A DNA stretch of 64,000 nt from an uncultured Draconibacterium sp. (GCF_913063105.1 NZ_CAJXYQ010000008.1:1-64000), one strand, 5' to 3'. Positions 36,090 through 45,677 are shown, counted from the stretch's first letter. The notes: generated by a model from the letters alone, not told the origin. Numbers and translations are program-made.

Positions 36090-37481
36090 CTAATTCAAAT
36101 AACTTTCAACCAAATTGTTTCTGGTTTGAACGTGTGTTTTCAAGGTTTCAACAGCCGAGTCAAATTGCGAATCGTTACTTAAAAACGAATAGCCCGAAAC
36201 TTCGGCATACACATATTCTTTTATCAAATCGTAATAAGTAGAGTAAGTCGAAATAATATCAGCAGGTACAAATACCTCGTCGATAAATTGTTGCAGATAG
36301 CCCTCGTAAATAGCTTCGTATTCGGGTTGTGCAATTATGTACTTTATGAGTGGCCAGCTGCTGCTTACCTCGCTCATGCCTAAACTAAGTGCTCCACCAT
36401 TTTTGCCGGTTTGAAATGCTTCATTGTTATCCCACGGAATCCAGGTTAACATGCTATTGTCGGGATTGTTGTACAGGTAGTAGTTGTGGGTCATTAAACC
36501 ATAGGTATCCCAGTTTTGAATGATGTTATTGGCGGCCAGGTATTTCAGAAAAACATCCACATTAAAAACAGCTTCAAGCTTGGTTTTCCAGGCTTCAACA
36601 TCCGAGGTGCGTTCCGAACTATTGATGATATCGTACAAGGCTCTAACATCTGAATAGTTGGCCGAATCCTCGTTGGTTTTAAGTTCCATTTCGCTGGTGT
36701 CGTAGCTTCCACTGGCAAACGAAGCGGCATCGCCATCGGGTTTATATAAATTACCCGAGCCATCGGCAAATTGTGTTTTTATTACCGAATCGTCAACCTC
36801 TTCAACAATGGTATAAACGCCATAGTATTGTGGACCACTGCCATAATCAACATAAACTACACAGAAGGCGGTTTGTGGTGACGCCAGGCCAAACTGGCGA
36901 AAAAGGTCGGCACCAACTTTCTCGCGCATTTCTGATGCATCGAGGTAGTTGTTTTTAAGGTTTAACTGTTTAAAACCATAAAATCGTTGATTTTTAATGG
37001 CCGGGTAATCGTCTTCAAACTCGTCAAAATCAAGTTTAAACGAGAATTTTTTCAAGCCCGATCTATAAGTGGATTGAAGACTTGAGTTACCTTTGTAACG
37101 AATGCCAACATGGTACCACTCGGTGTCGTTAAATTTAAACGAGCAGGGGTAGAACGAAGGATCATCAAAATCAAGCGATTCTCCCGGTCGGCTGCTACCG
37201 GAGCTTAATATTGATGAAAGGTTGGATTGCATAGAAGTCCAATCATCGCTGTCAATAGTGATATCAAAACGTAAAACCTCGCTTTGGTTAAATACCATAT
37301 CGTAATTTAGTGTTGCAGCAGAGCTGTGGGTGGCATCATCCCAGTCCGAGTAATCGGTCATATCCACAATTTCTTGTTCTTCTTCCTCCTCTTCTTCTAC
37401 TTCAGTTACCAGATTTTCGTCGCGACAAGCGGCAAAAATTAGCAATAGAAGGGTTGTTGTAAACAGGCTTATTTTTTTCAT
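36090..37481 (-). CDS. CotH kinase-family lipoprotein
   Basis: 463 residues from the ATG at 37481; an in-frame upstream start would give 21 extra polar residues before the signal peptide. Lipoprotein signal ending LIFAACRDE with acidic residues after the Cys, and a Glu-rich run (EVEEEEEEE) soon after, both suggesting surface exposure. CotH features are VGIRYKGNSS, FKQLNLKNNYLD, YYGVYTIVEEVD, LYKPDG, NNIIQNWDTYGLMTHNYYLYN and WIPWDNNEAF, with the Asp residues that bind Mg-ATP in the kinase-like fold. Spore CotH phosphorylates proteins, but this organism is not a spore former, so the target is unknown. Last gene of an operon with DUF2490, DUF4956 and VTC-domain proteins. Confidence 0.8.
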   Translation of the reverse strand: MKKISLFTTTLLLLIFAACRDENLVTEVEEEEEEEQEIVDMTDYSDWDDATHSSAATLNYDMVFNQSEVLRFDITIDSDDWTSMQSNLSSILSSGSSRPGESLDFDDPSFYPCSFKFNDTEWYHVGIRYKGNSSLQSTYRSGLKKFSFKLDFDEFEDDYPAIKNQRFYGFKQLNLKNNYLDASEMREKVGADLFRQFGLASPQTAFCVVYVDYGSGPQYYGVYTIVEEVDDSVIKTQFADGSGNLYKPDGDAASFASGSYDTSEMELKTNEDSANYSDVRALYDIINSSERTSDVEAWKTKLEAVFNVDVFLKYLAANNIIQNWDTYGLMTHNYYLYNNPDNSMLTWIPWDNNEAFQTGKNGGALSLGMSEVSSSWPLIKYIIAQPEYEAIYEGYLQQFIDEVFVPADIISTYSTYYDLIKEYVYAEVSGYSFLSNDSQFDSAVETLKTHVQTRNNLVESYLN

Positions 37482-37556
37482 TGTGTTGTAATTTTTATTC
37501 CCCTTTATGCTCTGAAAAGGCAAAGAATCATCCCTTTGGAGCATTGCAGGACTTGT

Positions 37557-38204
37557 TTAAAATTTAATTTTGTATCCGATGTTGATAATGTGTTTGTTAA
37601 GGTAGTCGGAATTGTAATAATCAAACTCGTAGCTCACACCCAGGTAATTCTTTTTAAAGAGCTTGTAATCGGCACCAACAGAGTACCTTGTTTTGTACAG
37701 TTCACCTTCGTTTAAATCCTGAAACAGCTGGACAGCCACATAAGGATTGATTTTAAAGTTGGGGACATCATACTTTACTTTTGCTTTGTAGCGCAAAAAC
37801 TGTTTGTCGTCAATATCATCGTCGGCATAATTGCTGTACATCAAGCGAAAGGAGGGTTCGAAGCGGCCAAATTTTTTCTCGGCGGTGGCGCTAAAACCGT
37901 ATCGTCCCATGTATTCTGTATCTTTTTCATCGCGCACATTACCTATTAAACCGTAGGTGGCACCCAATGTAAACAGTTTAGAAGCCTTATACTCCAGCTC
38001 GCCTTCAAGTAAGTACTTGTCTAGCGAAAAACTATCATCAAAACGCAACTCGGGGCTTATGGTAAACTTTACTTTTTTTAGCGGTTTAAAGCTTAAGTCG
38101 AGTTTTGTTCTGGTCTGAAATTCGTTCTCAACTTCCTGGGCAAATGCAGTAGTTCCTGTACATAAAAGAAACATAACTGCCAGTATTTTAATTTTTGTTT
38201 TCAT
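37557..38204 (-). CDS. DUF2490-family outer-membrane beta-barrel protein
   Basis: 215 residues with signal peptide ending TTAFAQ. After it come alternating strands typical of a small beta-barrel (KKVKFTISPELRFDD, LEGELEYKASKLFTLGATYGLIG, YKAKVKYDVPNFKINPYVAVQLF) and a C-terminal aromatic end, IGYKIKF, recognised by the outer-membrane assembly machinery. The family has unknown function. Gap of 75 bases to CotH and 91 bases from DUF4956, all minus strand, so it could be the outer-membrane part of the same system. Confidence 0.75.
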   Translation of the reverse strand: MKTKIKILAVMFLLCTGTTAFAQEVENEFQTRTKLDLSFKPLKKVKFTISPELRFDDSFSLDKYLLEGELEYKASKLFTLGATYGLIGNVRDEKDTEYMGRYGFSATAEKKFGRFEPSFRLMYSNYADDDIDDKQFLRYKAKVKYDVPNFKINPYVAVQLFQDLNEGELYKTRYSVGADYKLFKKNYLGVSYEFDYYNSDYLNKHIINIGYKIKF

Positions 38205-38295
38205 CTTAAAAATCTTGTGATTTCACTCTTAAATTTATATCGAAGCTTTTTTATAAGGGCCCCAAAAAGGGATGTTGTTTCTCTTTATGGGTGTG

Positions 38296-39006
38296 CTAAG
38301 AATGGTTTTCGTCGCTTTTGCCATTCACATTAAAATAGAGTGTAATGTCGGCAACGTCTTTCAAAAAGTCTATTTTCTGAATCTCGTAACGTTTAATATT
38401 AATTCCGGTACGTGCTTTCAAATCGGCCAAAAGCACTTCTTTTTTGTCGTCATGTATGTTCTCTATTTTTTCGTAAATCAAACGTATCGAGCCTTCTTGT
38501 TTCAGCATTAAGCGTTTTTCAAGCAGCCACAAACCAAAAACAATAGCCGAGTTGGTAAAAATTAATTCAACGTAACTCACTTTTTTGTTGGCCAGGGCAT
38601 TTATTACCGAAATGCCGATAACAATAAAAAGGTAGGTCATTTCCTTAATGGGGATGGCATCGGTGCGGTAACGTATAATTCCGAAGATGGCAAATAAACC
38701 AAGAGCAAAACCGAGTTCGAGCTTAACACTGTTTAGTAAAAAGCTTAAAAGAAAAACAACAGTACCAACGGCTAAAAAGCTAAAATAGAAGTCTTTACGG
38801 CGGCTGTTTCGGGCATACATGTAGTGCACCACCAAAAAACTTACAAAAAGGTTAAGGGCCAGGCGCACCAAAAGCTCCGAAAAGTCGCCCACGTTTATCA
38901 ATTTAATGTCTAAGAATCGAAGGCGCTCTTCCCAATTGGCCAATTCTGTTAATTCTGTCGACGCAACATTCTTAATGGTGTCGATTACTGTTTCTGTTTC
39001 ACTCAT
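38296..39006 (-). CDS. DUF4956 inner-membrane protein
   Basis: 236 residues. Short cytoplasmic N-terminus, then about four transmembrane helices (LLVRLALNLFVSFLVVHY, FYFSFLAVGTVVFLLSFLL, ELGFALGLFAIFGIIRYRTDAIP, MTYLFIVIGISVINALA), followed by a cytoplasmic C-terminal domain of about 85 residues. The FAIFGIIRYRTDAIPIKEMTYLF block is characteristic of DUF4956. Function unknown. These proteins are commonly found beside VTC-domain proteins, as here (9-base gap to the VTC gene), suggesting a membrane partner of the polymerase-like protein. Confidence 0.8.
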   Translation of the reverse strand: MSETETVIDTIKNVASTELTELANWEERLRFLDIKLINVGDFSELLVRLALNLFVSFLVVHYMYARNSRRKDFYFSFLAVGTVVFLLSFLLNSVKLELGFALGLFAIFGIIRYRTDAIPIKEMTYLFIVIGISVINALANKKVSYVELIFTNSAIVFGLWLLEKRLMLKQEGSIRLIYEKIENIHDDKKEVLLADLKARTGINIKRYEIQKIDFLKDVADITLYFNVNGKSDENHS

Positions 39007-39015
39007 GATTTTTAA

Positions 39016-39780
39016 TTAAAGGTTGTACAAACTGTGTTTTGTGCTGATGGTTTTTTCAATCATCCTGATTTTGTGTTTAAAAGCGTTGCGTTTTATTGAA
39101 GAGTCGGTAACCGTTCGGCCAATACAATATTTGCTGAATCCGGAGGTTTTTATCCGGTGGTTGCGCAATGCCCTGGCTAGTGGCGATGCTGCCGGCGAAC
39201 CATCGGCTTTTATTTCAACAATAACCAGCTCGTTAAGTGCAATTTGCTTTTGTAAGGTTTTAAACTGCAGGTTAAAATCAATGGTGCATCGTTCTTTAAA
39301 GTTGCGGTTTACCAAAGTAATGCGCGAAAAATTATTGGTTAACGAGGGCGATAACTCTTCAACAGAAAAAGGTGTTATTTCCTGTAAAAATGAATTTTCT
39401 GCTTCGCTGAAATTGTTATTAAATTCAGTTGGAATGCGTTTTTTTATCGTACGGCCCTTATTGTTTTTAAATTTTACTTCTAAAAAACTAATGCCGCTGT
39501 TAACATAGCTTCTGCGTCTTATTTTATACCGGTTGAGTTTGCCATTATGGTGGGCAGTAAACATACCATCGGTATCGGTATCGTAATAAATAGTACAGTA
39601 AGGAAGTGCTACTTCGTTTTTCATGGTAAGAATAAAGTAATGGTCTTGAACCGATTCGAGCAATTGGTGCAGCTGTTTAATGTTGAACCAGTATTTTGTG
39701 TCGGTTCGGTTCATCAGTTTTACCTTATCCATTTCATCTAACCTTATGGGGGCGAAATAATCTGTTTCCTTAGTATTCAT
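39016..39780 (-). CDS. VTC-domain polyphosphate polymerase-like protein
   Basis: 254 residues from ATG 39780; 37 codons upstream in frame are probably untranslated. The basic tunnel residues of the VTC/triphosphate-tunnel fold are visible: RTDTKYW (about residues 24-30), YKIRRRSY, FLEVKFKNNKGRTIKKR, the middle Arg/Lys run and VIVEIKADG (ExK). In yeast VTC4 this domain makes polyphosphate from ATP. Bacterial versions are presumed to do likewise, but that is not proven here. First gene of an operon with DUF4956, DUF2490 and CotH-like proteins. No signal peptide, so the catalytic domain is cytoplasmic, probably docking on DUF4956. Confidence 0.8.
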   Translation of the reverse strand: MNTKETDYFAPIRLDEMDKVKLMNRTDTKYWFNIKQLHQLLESVQDHYFILTMKNEVALPYCTIYYDTDTDGMFTAHHNGKLNRYKIRRRSYVNSGISFLEVKFKNNKGRTIKKRIPTEFNNNFSEAENSFLQEITPFSVEELSPSLTNNFSRITLVNRNFKERCTIDFNLQFKTLQKQIALNELVIVEIKADGSPAASPLARALRNHRIKTSGFSKYCIGRTVTDSSIKRNAFKHKIRMIEKTISTKHSLYNL

Positions 39781-40013
39781 AATTGTTAAATATTGATTAC
39801 ACAAATAGTACAGAACTGTTAATTTTTTCCCTAAAGTATCCTTGCAATTATTTATTCTAAAAAGAAATCGACGAATCGGGAGATTTTCCAAACGAGTTTT
39901 TCAGATCATACATTTACCTTGCTGACCGGAGGTTTTTTAGAGGTATTCCATTAATATGAATAAAGTGCAGACCCGGATTAGTAATGCAGCTTATACTAAC
40001 AAAACCACCAAAA

Positions 40014-40046
40014 AAATAGGAAAACAATACCATTGTTTTCCTATTT
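40014..40046 (-). terminator. Strong terminator of the Spy-like gene
   Basis: AAATAGGAAAACAAT (40014-40028) and its exact complement ATTGTTTTCCTATTT (40032-40046) form a 15-pair stem with a 3-base loop. On the minus strand it is followed by TTTTTT and lies 33 bases after the stop at 40080. Confidence 0.8.
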
Positions 40047-40079
40047 AAAGCTGCTAAAAAACCTGTACGCTTTTTTACA

Positions 40080-40505
40080 TTAAGGCCTTGACCTACCTTG
40101 TTTCTTTTGTTGTTTTTTCAGGTACGCCGCAAATAATTCTTGTTGTTCATCGCTTAAAACAGCTGTTACTTTCTTCTCCATCGAAGCTTTTAAGGCCTCC
40201 ATTTTACTTCTGTCGGGGCGGCCGGAACCGGTAGCTTTTTCAACAGCTGCAAAATGCTCCTGGTAAATTGCCAATACCTGTGTTTGCTGGTCTTCGTTTA
40301 ACTGGATGTCAGCTGCAAGCTCAGCCACCATTTTCTTAATTTGTTTTGAATTTGGAATTGGTGGAGGACCTTGTTGTCCGCCTCCGTTGCCTCCCGGAGG
40401 TTGCGCAAAAATAACCGTACTGGTTGCCATTAAAATCAGCATAATTATTACTCCAATGGTAGTCACTAAAAATTTTTTTTTGTCTTGTTGTTCTGTTGTT
40501 TTCAT
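40080..40505 (-). CDS. Spy/CpxP-like small exported protein
   Basis: 141 residues. Signal peptide or anchor about 12-34 (TTIGVIIMLILMATSTVIFAQ), then a Pro/Gly/Gln-rich linker (PPGGNGGGQQGPPP) and an all-helical part with two LTxxQ-like motifs: LNEDQQTQVLAIYQ and LSDEQQELFAAYL. This is the pattern of periplasmic Spy/CpxP stress proteins. It is divergent from the ECF sigma factor (284 bases between), so it may belong to an envelope-stress regulon. The role is by family analogy only. Confidence 0.6.
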   Translation of the reverse strand: MKTTEQQDKKKFLVTTIGVIIMLILMATSTVIFAQPPGGNGGGQQGPPPIPNSKQIKKMVAELAADIQLNEDQQTQVLAIYQEHFAAVEKATGSGRPDRSKMEALKASMEKKVTAVLSDEQQELFAAYLKKQQKKQGRSRP

Positions 40506-40733
40506 TTTGTTAAACTTTTTTGTTCAAAATTGTTGTTTTATTTCCCCATTACTTCCCGGGGTAGACGACTTATAATTGTTTAAACAAGTGCATTGTAGTA
40601 GCATTTGCACTTCAAATAAAAGCGATACTGAAATGAAATTTAAATGGAATCTATGAATTTGAAGATTTTATCGACAGATTTTATAACTGATTGCCATTTC
40701 AGATAATTTTTCGCTAATAAGCAGTAACGAAGA

Positions 40734-40764
40734 TTTGTACGATTAAACCGATTTGCTACTTTTG
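40734..40764 (+). promoter_or_regulatory. Promoter of the ECF sigma gene
   Basis: TTTG at 40734-40737 and TACTTTTG at 40757-40764, 19 bases apart, match the Bacteroidota housekeeping promoter (TTTG, 19-20 bases, TAnnTTTG) in every defined position. Expected start near 40771, leaving a leader of about 19 bases before the TTG start codon at 40790. Confidence 0.65.
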
Positions 40765-40789
40765 ATGCGACTAACAACTACCTGTAATT

Positions 40790-41383
40790 TTGAAAGATAA
40801 CGCAAATCGAAAATATTGGCAGCAAGTTTGGGATAAGTTTAAAGCTGGCGACCGGTATGCTTTTGAGACCATTTACAACGAATTTGTTGATTCTTTGTAT
40901 GCCTATGGTTCAAAAATAACGTCGAATAAAGATTTGCTTGAAGATTCGATACAAGACTTATTTATAGATATTTACAAGTATGGGTCGAAACTAAAGAAAC
41001 CCGAATATCTTGAGTTTTATTTATTTAAAACACTAAAGCATATAATCTTTCGTAAGATTAAAGAAAGCCGGAAGCTTGATTTAACCAACGATTCGTTTGA
41101 AGCTTTTAATCTGAAATTTTCGTTGGAAGAAGTGAGTGAAAAGGAAATCCTGGAAAAAAATATAAAACTACTTCAAAACGAAATCAAAAATCTCGATGAC
41201 CAAAAGCGAGAATTGTTGTTTTTAAAGTTTAATAGTGGTTTAACCTATAAGGAAATTGGTGAAATGTTGGATTTGAAACCCGATACTGTAAAAAAACAGG
41301 TTCAACGCTTATTAAAACATATTCAAAACGAGTTGGGGAATAGCTTATTTGAACTGTTTATCTTGTTTACAAAACTGAAATAG
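40790..41383 (+). CDS. ECF-type RNA polymerase sigma factor (TTG start)
   Basis: 197 residues. Region 2: FETIYNEFVDSLYAYG...LLEDSIQDLFIDIYKYGSKL; region 4 (HTH): ELLFLKFNSGLTYKEIGEMLDLKPDTVKKQVQRLLKHIQ. The frame has a stop at 40772-40774 and no ATG before the sigma-2 domain, so TTG at 40790 is the best start. FecI-like length. No FecR gene follows; instead an HTCS regulator starts 92 bases later, and the only FecR is about 15 kb away at 56753. It could act on the local susC 2 locus, on the divergent Spy-like gene, or with a distant anti-sigma factor. Confidence 0.85.
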   Translation: MKDNANRKYWQQVWDKFKAGDRYAFETIYNEFVDSLYAYGSKITSNKDLLEDSIQDLFIDIYKYGSKLKKPEYLEFYLFKTLKHIIFRKIKESRKLDLTNDSFEAFNLKFSLEEVSEKEILEKNIKLLQNEIKNLDDQKRELLFLKFNSGLTYKEIGEMLDLKPDTVKKQVQRLLKHIQNELGNSLFELFILFTKLK

Positions 41384-41474
41384 GATTTAGTAAAAAGTAT
41401 CTTTAACCTTGATGGGCAAATTTTTGTTTATAAGCCACTTGTTATTTAGTAGGAAGAATTGCTTACAAATCATT

Positions 41475-44400
41475 ATGAACTATTACAAACTACTTTTTCT
41501 ACTTTTCTGTATACTTTATTTTAGGGTTTCAGCCCAAAATCATTCGTTTAATAAAATTCCGACAAAAGAAGGGGATGCCAATTTAAGTGTAAGGAGGGTT
41601 TTACAAGATAACCAAGGTTATTTGTGGATAGCAACATTTAGCGGCTTGTACAAGTATAGTGGAGATGATTATGTTTATCAGCATCAATTTAGGAATAGCA
41701 AACAAATAAATTCGGATGTAACAGCACTTATAGAAGATAACTCTGATAATATTTGGATTGGTACCAACGATGGGTTATCAAAATATAATCCTGAAACCGA
41801 GGAACTAATAACTTACCGCCCAGAAGAAAGGGGGGGCAACTCTATTGGGAGCAACAAAATAAGAAGCCTGGCAATAGATGATAATAACCACATTTGGATA
41901 GGAACTTACGACAAAGGATTATTTTTATATAATCAGCAAAAAGATAATTTTACCAAAATTGATTTTAAAAAGTACACGAATACTTTCCCAAACTCCATTC
42001 GAGCCATCTTTCCTGATAAAGATAAAATTTGGTTCGGCACACTACATAATGGTTTGTATTGCTTTACCTACCAAAATGAAGAAGTTCAGTCGCTTAAAAA
42101 TTTCCGTGTTGAGAATGAAAGTCAGTTTTTGTCTCATAACCATGTTTACGAAATTTTTAAAGATAATGATGGCACAATGGCTATTGGCACAAGGGGAGGC
42201 TTAAATGTCTTTAATACAAAACTGAATAAGTTTGAAGATATTTCTTCTGAGATATTTCCCCCCGGTAGCATGACCAATTATTTTCGATCAGTTTGTCGAG
42301 ATAGAAATGGAAAGCTATGGATTGGAACCTGGGGAGGATTAATCTTATGCGATTCGTTTTCGGATATAGAAAATGGGAAATACCAACTTATAACTTATAA
42401 CCGGAATATTTCCAACTCTATTTCAAATAGCCAGATAATGGATATTTTTCAGGATAAATCGGGAATTATCTGGGTAACTACCGAAAATGGTTTAAACCGG
42501 TACGACCCTTATTTTAATCAATTTAAACCACTGCATGGACCTGCTATTAATGAATTAAGAGAACAATCGGCAACTGATTTTTATCCCTGGAAAAATGGAA
42601 TGTTAATTCTTTCGCTTTTCGATGGATTAATTGAAAAACAGGAAGAACAGTTGTTGCCCTTTCTTGAAAAGGATACATATAAAACGAATAACGAAAAGTT
42701 TTATTCGCTTCTGGTTGATTCGGAAAATAATATATGGGTAGGAAGTTATAATGGGTTTTTGGTTAAAATAGATGGTAAAACCAAAGCTATTTCAACTTTC
42801 AAACATTCTTCCAACAACATTCCTATATACTCAATTAACGAACTCCAAAAAAACACACTTGCTATTGGTACTTTTGGTGAGGGGTTAAAATATTTTGATA
42901 TAAAAACCGGAAAATTTCGGGAAGAAAAAGGACTATCATCTGGAATCCAAATTAATGCTATTCATTGCGATTCGAAAAACAGAATGTGGGTAGCCACCGA
43001 AACAGGTATTTTTAAGAAAGATAAGAATAGTAACTCGTTCCACTATTACTTGCCCGATAATCCCGATTCAATATTAAATCCAAATATTTTTATTGCTATA
43101 GCAGAATCAGAAAGTAACGAAATTTTTATAGGAGGCCGAAACGGCTTATACATTTACAACGAAAATACAAAATCGTTTTCCACTAAAACTTTCGATAAGC
43201 AAAACCAGCTTTGGGTAACCAATTTACAATTCGATTCGGAACAAAACCTTTGGTTGAATCTGAATTTCAACAAAATTGCGAAATGGGATAGAGGTACAAA
43301 CCTCCTTATTCCCTTTAATGTAAACAATGGAATTAGAAGTAGTTCATACAACCGGCGCGGTTTTTTTATTGATAAAAACGACCGTATTTTGATTAGTGGA
43401 TTTGACCAAATATTTGAATTTGATGCAACAAAACCGGTTATAAATAACTATTCTCCCACCCCTGTTTTTACCAATTTACTTATTAATAACATCGATATTC
43501 ATACCGATACCAGGTTAAACGACCAGCAGATAATTAAACGTAATATTGCTTTTGAAGAAAAGATAGAGTTGAACTCCCGTAACAAAGATTTTTCGGTATC
43601 GTTTACTTCTTCTTCTTATCTTAATATGCGCGAAAATAAATACCGGTATATGTTGCATGGCTACGATAAAGAGTGGCATATTGGCAAAGAGCGTACAGCG
43701 CGTTATACCAACCTACGTCCCGGGCGGTATACTTTTGAGGTATATAGTGCCAATAACGATGGTGTATGGTGCACAAAGCCGGCCCGCTTACAAATGAGAA
43801 TAAAACCTGCTCCACTTTTGAGTTTTTATGCTTTTACTTTGTATATCATTGCTTTTATAATAATTCTATATTTTTCGAGGCGCATAATATTAGCTCGAAT
43901 GAAGCTTAAGAAAGAGTTACTTGTAGAGAAGGTAAAACGCGACAAAGAGGAAAAATTTCACCAGGAACGTTTACGGTTTTATACAAATATTTCGCACGAA
44001 CTGCGCACGCCACTTTCTTTAATTTTGGGACCAACAAAACAGTTAATTTCATCAGATAAGCCTATTCCTCCAAGCTCAAGGTTACTTCAACTTGTAATGA
44101 ACAATTCGCAGCGCATGCTTTCGTTGGTTAACCAACTTTTAGATTTCAGAAAATCCTTGCATCAAGGAATGAAACTAAAAGTGACCCGTACCAATTTGGT
44201 TGAAATTATTGAATCGAATATTGAGGCATTTGCATACATGGCTGAAGAAAAACACATTCATGTTGAATTTAAAAGCTCCGAACGAAAACTTAATGGTTGG
44301 TTCGATTTAGAAAAACTGGATATAATTCTCTTTAATATTTTGTCGAATGCTTTTAAATATACTCCCGATTATGGTTTGGTAAACCTCGAACTTAATATGT

Positions 44401-45548
44401 TAGAAGCAAACAAAAATATGCAAACTCAGCATGTTGAGTTGAAAATATCCAATACAGGGAAAGGCATTCCCCAGAAATTGCAGGAAAAAGTTTTCGAACG
44501 TTATTTCCAGGTTTCAGATGCGGTAAAGTCAAGCAATATAAATACCGGAACCGGAACCGGAATTGGGCTTGCGCTTGTTAAAAATGTTGTTGAACTGCAC
44601 CATGGCAAAATTGCATTAGAGAGTATTCCCGGAGAATCGACAACTTTTACCATTATTTTACCGGTTAATAAAAATGATTATTCGGAAGAAGAAATATTTG
44701 ATTTTTCTCGTGATGCAGATCGTAGAACAAAAGAGTTGATTAAAACCATTGATGCAAGAAAAGAAGAAACTTTTTACAATAAGAAAGATGCAGAGAAAAA
44801 GAAACTTTTAATTGTGGAAGATAACCAGGAGTTGCGCGATTATCTTGCCGGTTTTTTAAGTCAGGAATACAAAGTGTACGCTGCAACAAATGGGGAAGAA
44901 GGATTGGAGAGATGCAAAGAAAAAAATCCGGATATGGTAGTTTCCGATATAATGATGGAAAACATGGATGGATTACAATTTTGTAAAACGCTAAAATCTA
45001 CACCCGAAATTAGCCATATTCCTGTAATTTTAATGACGGCGCTTGCAAGCGTTGAAAATAAGTTAGAAGGGTACAAAACCGGTGCCGACGATTATATTAC
45101 CAAACCCTTTGACCCTGAATTGCTAAGAATCAGAATAGAGAAGATATTGGAAAACCTCACAAATTTGAAAAAGAAATTTGGTAAGGATTTCAACCTTTCG
45201 TCAAAAGAATTAACAGTTTCCAAAATTGATGAAGAATTTTTAAACAAGGTAATTGCCTTAATTGAAGAAAATATTGATAATTCAAGTTTTGATATTGATT
45301 CTTTTTGTAAAAACCTTGGAATAAGTTCCTCACAACTATATCGAAAAATTAAAAGTATAACAGGCGTTTCGCCAAATGAGTTTATACGGACTTTTCGTTT
45401 AAGAAAAGCTGCCGAGTTGATATTGGAATCGAAACTAAGCATTTCTGAAATTGCATATAAAGTTGGTTTTAACGATGCCCTTTATTTTAGTAAGTGCTTT
45501 AAAAAACAATTCGGAACTTCTCCAAGTAAATATATTTACAAGTCTTAA
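41475..45548 (+). CDS. Hybrid two-component system regulator (HTCS 2)
   Basis: 1357 residues from ATG 41475 (MNYYKLLFLLFCILYFRVSAQ is a clean signal peptide; an ATG at 41409 adds 22 residues). Two Reg_prop propellers (about 25-690, LWIGT repeats), Y_Y_Y domain (about 700-780), transmembrane helix (about 790-812), HisKA with SH841ELRTPL, HATPase with GTGIGLAL, receiver with D1158 in SDIMMENMDG, and AraC-type HTH at the end (SELYRK-type and FNDALYFSKCFKKQFG blocks). It senses a periplasmic oligosaccharide and should control susC 2 and the GH115/GH92/GH29 genes. The ECF sigma gene is directly upstream. Confidence 0.95.
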   Translation: MNYYKLLFLLFCILYFRVSAQNHSFNKIPTKEGDANLSVRRVLQDNQGYLWIATFSGLYKYSGDDYVYQHQFRNSKQINSDVTALIEDNSDNIWIGTNDGLSKYNPETEELITYRPEERGGNSIGSNKIRSLAIDDNNHIWIGTYDKGLFLYNQQKDNFTKIDFKKYTNTFPNSIRAIFPDKDKIWFGTLHNGLYCFTYQNEEVQSLKNFRVENESQFLSHNHVYEIFKDNDGTMAIGTRGGLNVFNTKLNKFEDISSEIFPPGSMTNYFRSVCRDRNGKLWIGTWGGLILCDSFSDIENGKYQLITYNRNISNSISNSQIMDIFQDKSGIIWVTTENGLNRYDPYFNQFKPLHGPAINELREQSATDFYPWKNGMLILSLFDGLIEKQEEQLLPFLEKDTYKTNNEKFYSLLVDSENNIWVGSYNGFLVKIDGKTKAISTFKHSSNNIPIYSINELQKNTLAIGTFGEGLKYFDIKTGKFREEKGLSSGIQINAIHCDSKNRMWVATETGIFKKDKNSNSFHYYLPDNPDSILNPNIFIAIAESESNEIFIGGRNGLYIYNENTKSFSTKTFDKQNQLWVTNLQFDSEQNLWLNLNFNKIAKWDRGTNLLIPFNVNNGIRSSSYNRRGFFIDKNDRILISGFDQIFEFDATKPVINNYSPTPVFTNLLINNIDIHTDTRLNDQQIIKRNIAFEEKIELNSRNKDFSVSFTSSSYLNMRENKYRYMLHGYDKEWHIGKERTARYTNLRPGRYTFEVYSANNDGVWCTKPARLQMRIKPAPLLSFYAFTLYIIAFIIILYFSRRIILARMKLKKELLVEKVKRDKEEKFHQERLRFYTNISHELRTPLSLILGPTKQLISSDKPIPPSSRLLQLVMNNSQRMLSLVNQLLDFRKSLHQGMKLKVTRTNLVEIIESNIEAFAYMAEEKHIHVEFKSSERKLNGWFDLEKLDIILFNILSNAFKYTPDYGLVNLELNMLEANKNMQTQHVELKISNTGKGIPQKLQEKVFERYFQVSDAVKSSNINTGTGTGIGLALVKNVVELHHGKIALESIPGESTTFTIILPVNKNDYSEEEIFDFSRDADRRTKELIKTIDARKEETFYNKKDAEKKKLLIVEDNQELRDYLAGFLSQEYKVYAATNGEEGLERCKEKNPDMVVSDIMMENMDGLQFCKTLKSTPEISHIPVILMTALASVENKLEGYKTGADDYITKPFDPELLRIRIEKILENLTNLKKKFGKDFNLSSKELTVSKIDEEFLNKVIALIEENIDNSSFDIDSFCKNLGISSSQLYRKIKSITGVSPNEFIRTFRLRKAAELILESKLSISEIAYKVGFNDALYFSKCFKKQFGTSPSKYIYKS

Positions 45549-45579
45549 TTAGTTGGTTGTTAAGCTATTGTCGCATTGT

Positions 45580-45616
45580 GGGTGATTCCTCCATGTAATG
45601 GGGTGATATCTCCATG
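45580..45616 (+). promoter_or_regulatory. 21-bp-spaced direct repeat upstream of susC 2
   Basis: GGGTGATTCCTCCATG (45580-45595) recurs as GGGTGATATCTCCATG (45601-45616), 14 of 16 bases identical, with start points 21 bases apart. The place is the same as for the 22-bp array before susC 1, but the sequence differs, as expected for the cognate site of a different HTCS (2). Confidence 0.55.
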
Positions 45617-45677
45617 CCCAAATTTTAACTTCTTTTTACGTTTGAGCCTGTAAACTTTAATAAAACTAAATTCAAGA

